From NCBI RefSeq assembly GCF_001590785.1, contig NZ_LTAO01000023.1, positions 266,100 to 330,099 of the forward strand: DNA of 64,000 nt, in the 5' to 3' direction. The DNA comes from Alkalihalobacillus trypoxylicola (GTDB taxonomy: Bacteria; Bacillota; Bacilli; Bacillales; Bacillaceae_D). This document shows, piece by piece, positions 1-7,085 of this stretch. Under the pieces are notes generated by a model, which had not been told where the DNA came from, did no database searches, and was given only the letters and a program-made list of their open reading frames with translations. Every line of letters begins with the position of its first letter. The stretch's first letter is position 1. The translations under genes and the position numbers were made by a program.

Positions 1-107
1 TCCATTTTCATTCTTGTACTTGAATAAATCCCTGTAACAATGATAATGATAGTTAGTAACCAAACTGCGAGCTTGTTTTTTAGAACAAAATTGACTAAAC
101 TTTGCAT
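1..107 (-). CDS. RND-family efflux transporter, N-terminal fragment
   Basis: Only the first 35 codons are inside the window; the gene continues past the left edge. The translation opens MQSLVNFVLKNKLAVW and runs into one hydrophobic segment followed by a charged stretch. This matches the start of Gram-positive RND exporters of the SwrC/YerP type, where the first membrane helix anchors an inner-membrane proton-driven drug or lipopeptide pump. The ATG at 107 is preceded by an AGGTG ribosome site. It lies downstream of, and codirectional with, the ABC exporter genes, so it may be the last gene of that transcription unit. The family call rests on a short segment only. Confidence 0.6.
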   Translation of the reverse strand, partial: MQSLVNFVLKNKLAVWLLTIIIIVTGIYSSTRMKM

Positions 108-175
108 ATTACACCTACCCCTTGTAATCTATATCTAAATCTAATTCCATTACTTCTTGATTTTTTTTACAACTA

Positions 176-874
176 TTAATCAAATCTTCTTCTTTTAAAA
201 ATAATTACACATAATATGATGCTAACGAATGCCCACAAACCTAGTATTAATAAATGCTCTATAACCGAAGTACCTTCATTTAAAGCCGTTATTAGTAAGG
301 CAAACCTTGGCTCTGGCAAAAAGTCAAGGATACGATTCAGATTTCCTATCGGAAATAATTGAGTGAAAAAAGAACTCGTTCCAAGTAGCAGCATGACCGG
401 CGATCCTAGTACAGAGGTTTCCATAACTGTTCTAGACAAAAGTCCTAAAATGGTTCCAATACTAATAAAGAAAATCAGGTTGATCCCAGTTCCTAAAACG
501 AAGAACCACCATTGCTCCGGAATCTTGAATCCACTTACAAAAATACAAATCATCACTACTAAAATTGACACGATTACGGATACTAGACTTTTCCCTATAA
601 ATATCTCAGAAGTATTAAGAGGTGAAAGCAAAAGACCTCTTAATGTGTTTTTCTCTTTTTCTTCTGCAATCATACCCGCTTGTATAAGCGAACCAACAAC
701 CACTAAGCTTAACGTTATCGGAAGAGCAAGCAAGGCGGCATCCTCAATTTCTCCTCTACTAAACATGTAAGCGAAAAAAATGGGTATAATGACAGTTGTC
801 AGCATATAGGAATTTTTCATTAAATCTTTATAGTCTTTTACAAAAATGGTTTGAATTCTTTTCAATGAAATCAT
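176..874 (-). CDS. ABC-2 type transporter permease
   Basis: A 232-residue membrane protein with about six hydrophobic segments and the ABC-2 permease layout: a short cytoplasmic N-terminus, a first helix near residues 25-40, and an amphipathic stretch near 70-90 with the family-typical EEKEKNTLRGLLLSP (coupling region). It should form the membrane part of an exporter with the ATPase encoded just upstream; the two reading frames overlap by 4 bases (ATGA), indicating translational coupling. The substrate is not evident; such pairs usually export drugs, peptides or lipids. The LytTR-ABC fusion regulator upstream is the likely controller. Confidence 0.85.
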   Translation of the reverse strand: MISLKRIQTIFVKDYKDLMKNSYMLTTVIIPIFFAYMFSRGEIEDAALLALPITLSLVVVGSLIQAGMIAEEKEKNTLRGLLLSPLNTSEIFIGKSLVSVIVSILVVMICIFVSGFKIPEQWWFFVLGTGINLIFFISIGTILGLLSRTVMETSVLGSPVMLLLGTSSFFTQLFPIGNLNRILDFLPEPRFALLITALNEGTSVIEHLLILGLWAFVSIILCVIIFKRRRFD

Positions 875-1722
875 TGTACGAGCTCCTTTCCTGTTACCTG
901 TACGAAGAGGTCACCTAAATTAGGTTCATTTGAATGAATCGATAATAACTGACCTTTTTTGATCGCTTCTCCAATCTCATGTAGACCTTCTTCATCTTTA
1001 TCGACTACTTTTACAATTCCACCCTTTAGCTCTAGCGTAATCGAGCTATCTACCTGTTGTAGCTTTAATTCCTTTGGAGCTCCTAATAATTTAATTTGTC
1101 CTTGGTCTAGAAACGCAACCGTATCACATATCTTTTCTGCTTCCTCCATATTATGGGTCGTTAAAAAAATAGTGGTACCTTCATTATTAAGCTTTTTTAG
1201 TATTCGATGAATTTGAGTCGTATTAACTGGATCTAATGCTGAAGTAGGTTCATCTAAAAAAAGGAGCTCAGGCTTATGCAAAATAGTTCTTGCTAGTGTA
1301 ATACGTTGCTTCATTCCTTTCGATAACTTCTTTATTACTTTTTGCTTTTGATCAAGCAATCCAACATCTGTTAAAACCTCATCGATTCTATCAATAGAGA
1401 CATCATATAACTCACAATATAATTTTAGATTTTCTAAGACGGTCAATCTGTCATATAATCCTGTATTGTCTGTTAACACACCGATTTTTTTCATTTGCGC
1501 TGGCTTTTTTAATTCCTCTAATGTTTTACCTAAAATCGTTACATTCCCCGAATAACCAGAAAGCTGAGAAGTTAAAATTTTAATAGTAGTTGTTTTTCCT
1601 GAACCACTTGGTCCTAAAAATCCAAAAGTCTTCCCTTTTTCAATCTCAAAGGATACGTCCTTTAATGCCACTTTCCCATCAAACATTTTTTTTAACTGCT
1701 CCACTTGAACAGCATAATTCAT
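871..1722 (-). CDS. ABC transporter ATP-binding protein (exporter type)
   Basis: A 283-residue cytoplasmic ATPase that would energise the partner permease. All motifs are intact: Walker A GPSGSGKTT near residue 38, signature LSKGMKQR near 135, Walker B LLFLDEPTSALD near 155, and a switch His in TTHNMEEAE. A C-terminal extension of about 70 residues is typical of DrrA/BcrA-type exporters. The start is supported by a GGAGGGG ribosome site 6 bases upstream of the ATG. Its intact motifs contrast with the degenerate ATPase domain in the regulator encoded upstream. Confidence 0.9.
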   Translation of the reverse strand: MNYAVQVEQLKKMFDGKVALKDVSFEIEKGKTFGFLGPSGSGKTTTIKILTSQLSGYSGNVTILGKTLEELKKPAQMKKIGVLTDNTGLYDRLTVLENLKLYCELYDVSIDRIDEVLTDVGLLDQKQKVIKKLSKGMKQRITLARTILHKPELLFLDEPTSALDPVNTTQIHRILKKLNNEGTTIFLTTHNMEEAEKICDTVAFLDQGQIKLLGAPKELKLQQVDSSITLELKGGIVKVVDKDEEGLHEIGEAIKKGQLLSIHSNEPNLGDLFVQVTGKELVQ

Positions 1723-1963
1723 GTAATCCCCTCCGAATTTTTTTGAATGAATTGGTATTTGTTGACTTCATTCTACCCCGTCATTATTCGGAAAACCTTA
1801 CTTTACTGTTAAGTGGCTTCAATTTTAACTTAAATGGAGAAATAAGGAGCATCATTTATTTATGATTGTAGCGAATGGCATCTATATTAAGGTGAGAGGA
1901 GTATGTTCATTAGACCGAAACTGACAATTTCCGGGGAAATATTAAAATAGTACCATAGTACCC
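1723..1963 (-). promoter_or_regulatory. Upstream region of the ABC exporter; inverted repeat
   Basis: A 241-bp gap between the LytTR-ABC regulator and the exporter. TTAAGT (1809-1814) and ACTTAA (1828-1833) form an inverted repeat, and ATTTCC...GGAAAT occurs at 1927-1940. A TAGAAT -10-like hexamer without a good -35 lies about 60 bp upstream of the exporter start on the minus strand, as expected for an activator-dependent promoter. A LytTR target here is inference; no family-consensus direct repeat was recognised. Confidence 0.35.
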
Positions 1964-3028
1964 TTACATTCTTAATATTCTTTTTAAATCTGGCAAATTC
2001 CCTTTAGATAAAGGAATCGTGCTTCTTTTTTTATCATCTAAGTTTAAGCTATAACTATTTCTCGTCCAGGAAATGACTTCGCGAACCTTTTGTAAGTTGA
2101 CAATATAAGAACGATGACATCTAAAAAAGCCAAAGGGCTCTAATCTTTCCATTAATTGATTAAGTGTGAGCGTGCATGGAAAGGATTCTCCCTTTACATG
2201 AATCTGCGCCATTCCATCTAGACTTTCTATGTAATCAATTTCAGTCGGATCAAACAATATCACCTTATCTTCTACTTTAGCTGGAATTCTTTCAATTTGA
2301 TGCTGCAAAGAGGATGCTTCTTCAGCCTCCAAACTCTCTTTTGTCTTCTGTGCTTCGTCATTTGCAGATCCTTTATTTTCATCTATTAAGTTCATTTCTT
2401 TAAGCCCATCCGAACTAAGTCTGTAAACCACATTCGATAAAATGACGGCACTTTCCATATTACTTGTAACCATTAAAATAGCCATACCAGCTTGACTCAT
2501 TTCGGTTAACACTCTCTGTAATATTAATTTACTTTCCAAATCAATATTTTGATCAGGCTCTTCTAAAATGACAAGCTTTGGATTATGCACAAAAGCTTTA
2601 GCCCAAAGAAGTCTTTTTCTCTCAGATAAATTTAAACTTTTTATTATTTTCTTCTTTACATAAAGAAGATTGAATTTTGTTAAAATAGAATCTATATTAG
2701 TGGTAGCTCCATAAACACCTTCAAAGAATTTTAAATAATCATAAGGAGTTAATTTATCATATAATCCCTCAAGTAATAATGAGTATCCAATATCTTTACT
2801 CAAGTTTTTTGTGTTAGCTTGGGGCTGCTCAAAATAAATTACCTGTCCTGCTGATGGCGTACCTTCTCTCGTCATCATTTCTATTAAGATACGTCCAAGC
2901 TCTCTTTCACATTGAATCGCGACAATCTGCCCCTTTTTTATTTGTAAATCGATGGGAGAAAACCATACTTTATTTCCCTCAATTTTCTCTACACCTTTTA
3001 GTTCTAAATAAAGTTCATCCAATTCCAT
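1964..3028 (-). CDS. Degenerate ABC ATPase fused to LytTR DNA-binding domain
   Basis: 354 residues. Residues 1-220 follow the fold order of an ABC ATPase, but Walker A is lost: where GxxGxGKS/T should be there is CERELGRIL near 40. The signature is reduced to LNLSERKRL. Walker B survives as LVILEEPDQNID. A charged linker (220-245) leads to a C-terminal LytTR domain (about 248-354) with the typical HRSYIVNL and IPLSKGN segments. LytTR domains bind promoter direct repeats. The protein probably activates the adjacent ABC exporter, with the dead ATPase domain as a sensor or docking module; this role is inferred from fusion and position. GGAGGT precedes the ATG by 6 bases. Confidence 0.85.
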   Translation of the reverse strand: MELDELYLELKGVEKIEGNKVWFSPIDLQIKKGQIVAIQCERELGRILIEMMTREGTPSAGQVIYFEQPQANTKNLSKDIGYSLLLEGLYDKLTPYDYLKFFEGVYGATTNIDSILTKFNLLYVKKKIIKSLNLSERKRLLWAKAFVHNPKLVILEEPDQNIDLESKLILQRVLTEMSQAGMAILMVTSNMESAVILSNVVYRLSSDGLKEMNLIDENKGSANDEAQKTKESLEAEEASSLQHQIERIPAKVEDKVILFDPTEIDYIESLDGMAQIHVKGESFPCTLTLNQLMERLEPFGFFRCHRSYIVNLQKVREVISWTRNSYSLNLDDKKRSTIPLSKGNLPDLKRILRM

Positions 3029-3239
3029 TTTTTACCTCCGACTATTCCATACTAATCATTTCTAGGTTCCATCATATCCTATTTTCTACCACTTCAACTA
3101 GCGTTAATTTTTAAGATTACCACAATTGTTCACAAGGTCTTAAAGGTTCGTAATTATTTAATAAGAAAAAGAGGTGTATACTATTAAAAACGAATGATCA
3201 TACTCATTAAAATTGGAATGTTAATTGGAGTGAACTAGA

Positions 3240-4427
3240 TTGGAAGCGAAAAAAGTATTGCCTATTTTATTTTCAGTTATGTTTCTCGTGATGGTAGGTT
3301 TCGGTATTATAATTCCTGTCATCCCTTTTTATGCAGAGCAGCTAGGTGCAACTCCTACTCAGCTAGGATTATTAATGGCGGTCTATTCATTTATGCAGCT
3401 TATTTTCGCTCCGATGTGGGGGAAGATATCTGATTCTATTGGTCGAAAACCTATTTTATTAGTAGGTATAAGTGGTCTAGCACTTTCCTTTTTTATGATG
3501 GCTTTTGCAACGGAGCTTTGGGTATTATTTGTCGCTCGAATTATCGGGGGATTTTTATCAGCTGCCAATATGCCTACTGTAATGGCTTATGTGGCCGATA
3601 TTACTTCTGAAGAGAACCGCAGTAAAGGAATGGGGTTAATAGGAGCAGCTGTTGGTCTCGGATTTATTTTTGGCCCTGCAATTGGAGGCATTTTTTCTGA
3701 GAACAGCTTGGCTACTCCATTCTTATTAGCTGGATTTTCTTCACTCGTTACTCTAGTTTTAGTAGCAACCGTTTTAAAAGAATCGTTACCAGCCGACAAT
3801 AAAGAAACAAATACCACCCTTCATAAACGCTCATGGCTTCAACAACTAAAAAGTCCTTTAGGTTATCTATTTCTTCTTCAATGGTTTGTTTCATTATCTT
3901 TAGCAGCATTAGAAGCTACATTTGCTTACTATGCTTATGAAACAGCTGGTCTTGAATCAAAGCAGCTTGGATATATCTTTATGATCATGGGCTTTGCAGG
4001 AGCATTAGTTCAAGGTGGACTCGTTGGCCAGCTTTGCAAAAAATGGGGGGAAGGAAGAGTCATCCAAATTGGTATCCTAATATCGGCACTAGGTTTTGGG
4101 TTAATTTTATTCGTGGATAGCTTTTGGACTGCCGCTTTATTTTTATCCATATTTGGGATAGGAAATGGATTTATTCGCCCTAGTATTTCCTCATTGTTAA
4201 CAAAAAGGGTGACCTCTGGCTATGGACAAATTACGGGCATGTTATCCTCATTTGATTCATTGGGGAGAATTATCGGTCCACCTTTAGGAGGATTCCTTTT
4301 CACCATATTTATACCCCTTCCTTACATTTCAGGGGTTTTCCTATCGTTAATTGCCTTCCTTTTTTATTACCTCTATACTAAGCAGGATAAAAAGATTAAT
4401 GAAGTGAATGCATCGATTTCTAACTAA
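3240..4427 (+). CDS. MFS multidrug/tetracycline-type efflux transporter
   Basis: A 395-residue, 12-helix major facilitator. The N-terminal half has the loop 2-3 motif GKISDSIGRKPILL (motif A) and motif C in helix 5 (GAAVGLGFIFGPAIGG), the signature of drug:proton antiporters of the TetA/NorA/Bmr group. Start is TTG at 3240, supported by GGAGTG about 8 bases upstream. It is divergent from the LytTR-ABC regulator. AATGA...TCATT (3192-3208) upstream could be an operator. Substrate range cannot be read from the sequence. Confidence 0.88.
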   Translation: MEAKKVLPILFSVMFLVMVGFGIIIPVIPFYAEQLGATPTQLGLLMAVYSFMQLIFAPMWGKISDSIGRKPILLVGISGLALSFFMMAFATELWVLFVARIIGGFLSAANMPTVMAYVADITSEENRSKGMGLIGAAVGLGFIFGPAIGGIFSENSLATPFLLAGFSSLVTLVLVATVLKESLPADNKETNTTLHKRSWLQQLKSPLGYLFLLQWFVSLSLAALEATFAYYAYETAGLESKQLGYIFMIMGFAGALVQGGLVGQLCKKWGEGRVIQIGILISALGFGLILFVDSFWTAALFLSIFGIGNGFIRPSISSLLTKRVTSGYGQITGMLSSFDSLGRIIGPPLGGFLFTIFIPLPYISGVFLSLIAFLFYYLYTKQDKKINEVNASISN

Positions 4428-4432
4428 CCTAA

Positions 4433-4459
4433 AAAAGAGAGCAAAACTTGCTCTCTTTT
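4433..4459. terminator. Bidirectional intrinsic terminator
   Basis: Perfect 12-bp stem (AAAAGAGAGCAA paired with TTGCTCTCTTTT) with a 3-base loop, A-tract on one side and T-tract on the other. It serves the convergent MFS gene and AraC regulator. Confidence 0.9.
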
Positions 4460-4484
4460 CTTGCGTTTTATCGCCCCATTGAAA

Positions 4485-5507
4485 TTAATGTAATAGCATT
4501 TTCGTTCTTCTATATTCTTTAGGGTTAACTCCATATTTTTCTTTAAACATATTATTAAAAAATCCGTGATTTTGATATCCTACTTCTGTCATAATCTCAG
4601 CTATACTTTTATCACTATGCTTTATAAGATACTCTGCTTGATTAAGACGTTGTTCTTGGACAATTTTTTTGAAACTTTTACCTGTTTTTTGTTTTATCAG
4701 TCTACTTAAATAATTAGGATGGAAGGAAAAATATTTGGCCACACTTTCAAGTGAACAGACTTTATACTGTTCTTCTATATATTTCAAAATTTCCATCACT
4801 TGATTTTTCCCCTGATAGGCTTGTAAGCCATCCTCATTTCGATAATTGGTCAAAAGTTCAGAGAAGATAATAATCACATACGCATTTATAATTTCATTAG
4901 CTGAAACGCTTGGGTCATAGAATTCACAAAGTAAATATTCTACAAGGGTTTTGAGTTTATCCATTTGTAGAGATCTAAATAAAAGGTAACGATTATGTTT
5001 ACGGTCCTTCGCCATTGCTTGAAGAATGAAATCTGACATTATGTCATTACTTGAAAGCTGACTTAACATAGATGTTGTAAAATAACGTTTATTCATTAGA
5101 AAATTGATGACAATATCATCATCATGAACCTCTTTAATGGTATGAGGAACACCTGTATCTAATATACAAACATCTCCCATTTTTAATGGAACCCTCTTAT
5201 TTTGAATGACGGCTACGCATGAGCCAGAATATACATAGTTCATTTCAATATAATCATGAACATGAATTGGGATATTAGAATATCTAGAATGCTTGACTAT
5301 TTCTAATTTAGGCTCATGTAAATAAGGAGAATTGACAAAGGGAGGTTTCTTTTCCTTATCAAAGCTAAAATTAACGACTTCTTGTCCCTCAACCTCTGTT
5401 TTATCAAACTGACCATATATTGGATTGATATAGTCTGGGTTCTTTTTATACATCCATTCACTGTTTGACATCGTAAACAAACGGCGTTTGAGCTCCTCTA
5501 TATTCAT
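4485..5507 (-). CDS. AraC-family transcriptional regulator (cupin sensor)
   Basis: 340 residues. The N-terminal part (about 60-170) is a cupin-like arabinose-binding fold with HSRYSNIPIHVHDYIEM and MGDVCILDTGVPH. The C-terminal part (about 240-338) holds two helix-turn-helix motifs, ending in the AraC signature NMFKEKYGVNPKEYRR. It is transcribed away from the PTS/glycosidase operon at 5670, so it most likely senses a sugar and activates that operon. AAGGTG lies 8 bases before the ATG. Confidence 0.9.
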   Translation of the reverse strand: MNIEELKRRLFTMSNSEWMYKKNPDYINPIYGQFDKTEVEGQEVVNFSFDKEKKPPFVNSPYLHEPKLEIVKHSRYSNIPIHVHDYIEMNYVYSGSCVAVIQNKRVPLKMGDVCILDTGVPHTIKEVHDDDIVINFLMNKRYFTTSMLSQLSSNDIMSDFILQAMAKDRKHNRYLLFRSLQMDKLKTLVEYLLCEFYDPSVSANEIINAYVIIIFSELLTNYRNEDGLQAYQGKNQVMEILKYIEEQYKVCSLESVAKYFSFHPNYLSRLIKQKTGKSFKKIVQEQRLNQAEYLIKHSDKSIAEIMTEVGYQNHGFFNNMFKEKYGVNPKEYRRTKMLLH

Positions 5508-5565
5508 CTATAATCACCTTCTCTAAAAGTTAAGTTTCGTACATTATAAGTAATAAATCGAAATG

Positions 5566-5646
5566 TTGATATGGATATAAATCTACTATAATCAAGAAAG
5601 ATAGCGATTTCAATCTAAAAAATTCACTTATCTAAATATGATAAGT
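5566..5646 (+). promoter_or_regulatory. Promoter region of PTS-glycosidase operon
   Basis: TATAAT at 5587-5592 is a perfect -10 hexamer; TTGATA at 5566-5571 is a possible -35, but at a short spacing of 15 bases, compatible with an activator-dependent promoter. ACTTATC (5626-5632) and GATAAGT (5640-5646) make a perfect 7-bp inverted repeat between the promoter and the ribosome site, so it may be an operator or a 5' hairpin. No cre site was recognised. Confidence 0.5.
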
Positions 5647-5669
5647 TCCGATGAAGAGGAGTGTGAAGA

Positions 5670-7052
5670 ATGGATTATCAAAAGCTGGCAAAAGAGATAA
5701 TCATGCATGTTGGAGGAAGTCAGAACATTGAACATGTTACTCATTGCATGACAAGACTTAGATTTGTATTAGACGATGATACGAAAGCAAACACAGAAAA
5801 AGTTAAAAATATCTCAGGTGTACTTGGAGTTACTTCTTCTGGTGGCCAATATCAAGTCATTATTGGAACCGCTGTTTCTAAGGCATTCGAGCAAGTCGTC
5901 AAGCTTATTGACATTAAAGAAGAGGAAACACAAAAGAGTCATGGACCAGAGACACACAAAAAGTCAAAAGAGCAAACTAGCCTGTTTAATCGCTTCTTTA
6001 AATTTATTTCTGGTATTATCTTTCCTGTAATCGGTGTCATGGCAGCAGCAGGTATAACGAAAGGTCTACTTGCAGGATTAAGTTCATTTGGATTAATTTC
6101 CACAGAAAGCGGTACATATCAAGTGTTATTTGCAATGGCGGACGGATTCTTTTATTTCCTACCGATTATATTAGGGGTAGCCACTGCTAATAAATTTGGT
6201 TCAAATATTTATATAGGCGCAACAATTGGTGCTACCCTTGTCTATCCTGAATTGCTTACTCTTTTTAATGAAGGAGTCAATCTTACTTTCATAGGTATCC
6301 CATTAGTTTTAGCAAATTATGCTAATTCTGTTTTTCCAATAATTGCAGCGGTTTCACTAGCTGCTTTGATTGAAAAAAGAATAAAAGATAAAATACCTAG
6401 CTCTGTTCAGCTTTTCCTAACACCCTTAGTTACTTTATTACTCACCGTACCCGTAACATTTTTGGTAATTGGACCTGCCATGTTATTTATCAGTGATTTT
6501 CTTGCAACGTCTACTCAATACATCTATAATTTAAGCCCAATTATAACAGGTATATTACTTGGTGCGTTCTGGCAACTTATTGTCATATTTGGGTTACACT
6601 ACGCCTTTATACCGGTACTAATTAATAATATCGCTACTATGGGACAAGACCCTGTAAATGCGATTTTAAATGTGACTGTATTTGCATTAGCAGGTGCTGC
6701 ATTAGGCTTCGCTTTAAAACAAAAAGATAAAACAAAGCGCTCACTTGGATTCTCGACAGGATTAACGGGATTATTTGGTATTACGGAGCCGATTATTTAC
6801 GGAATTGCCGTACCTTATCGAAAACCTTTTATTGCCGCATTTATTGGTGGAGGGATCGCCGGAGGAATAACAGCTGCAATGGGCGCCAAAATGTTTGGTT
6901 TTGGAGGTAATGCTTTATTTGCGGCTCCATTATTTATTAACCCAGAAGGAATCGATATAAGCTTCACAGCATATATCATTGCATCAAGTATTGCCTTTTT
7001 TATACCACTTGTCATCAGTTACCTCATTATGGATCGAAACGCTAAAGTTTAA
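5670..7052 (+). CDS. PTS sugar transporter subunit IIBC (beta-glucoside type)
   Basis: 460 residues. The IIB domain (1-80) has phospho-accepting Cys26 in THCMTRLRF. A linker (90-105) leads to a IIC membrane domain (about 110-455) with the FGITEPIIYG segment of the glucose/beta-glucoside family. It would import and phosphorylate a sugar at the membrane. The IIA domain that ends BglP-type proteins is absent, so IIA must come from another protein. It opens an operon with two glycosidases, consistent with uptake of a beta-glycoside. A GAGGAG site precedes the ATG by 8 bases. Confidence 0.92.
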   Translation: MDYQKLAKEIIMHVGGSQNIEHVTHCMTRLRFVLDDDTKANTEKVKNISGVLGVTSSGGQYQVIIGTAVSKAFEQVVKLIDIKEEETQKSHGPETHKKSKEQTSLFNRFFKFISGIIFPVIGVMAAAGITKGLLAGLSSFGLISTESGTYQVLFAMADGFFYFLPIILGVATANKFGSNIYIGATIGATLVYPELLTLFNEGVNLTFIGIPLVLANYANSVFPIIAAVSLAALIEKRIKDKIPSSVQLFLTPLVTLLLTVPVTFLVIGPAMLFISDFLATSTQYIYNLSPIITGILLGAFWQLIVIFGLHYAFIPVLINNIATMGQDPVNAILNVTVFALAGAALGFALKQKDKTKRSLGFSTGLTGLFGITEPIIYGIAVPYRKPFIAAFIGGGIAGGITAAMGAKMFGFGGNALFAAPLFINPEGIDISFTAYIIASSIAFFIPLVISYLIMDRNAKV

Positions 7053-7085
7053 ATAGAGAAAACATTAGAAGGAGTGGACGACCAT

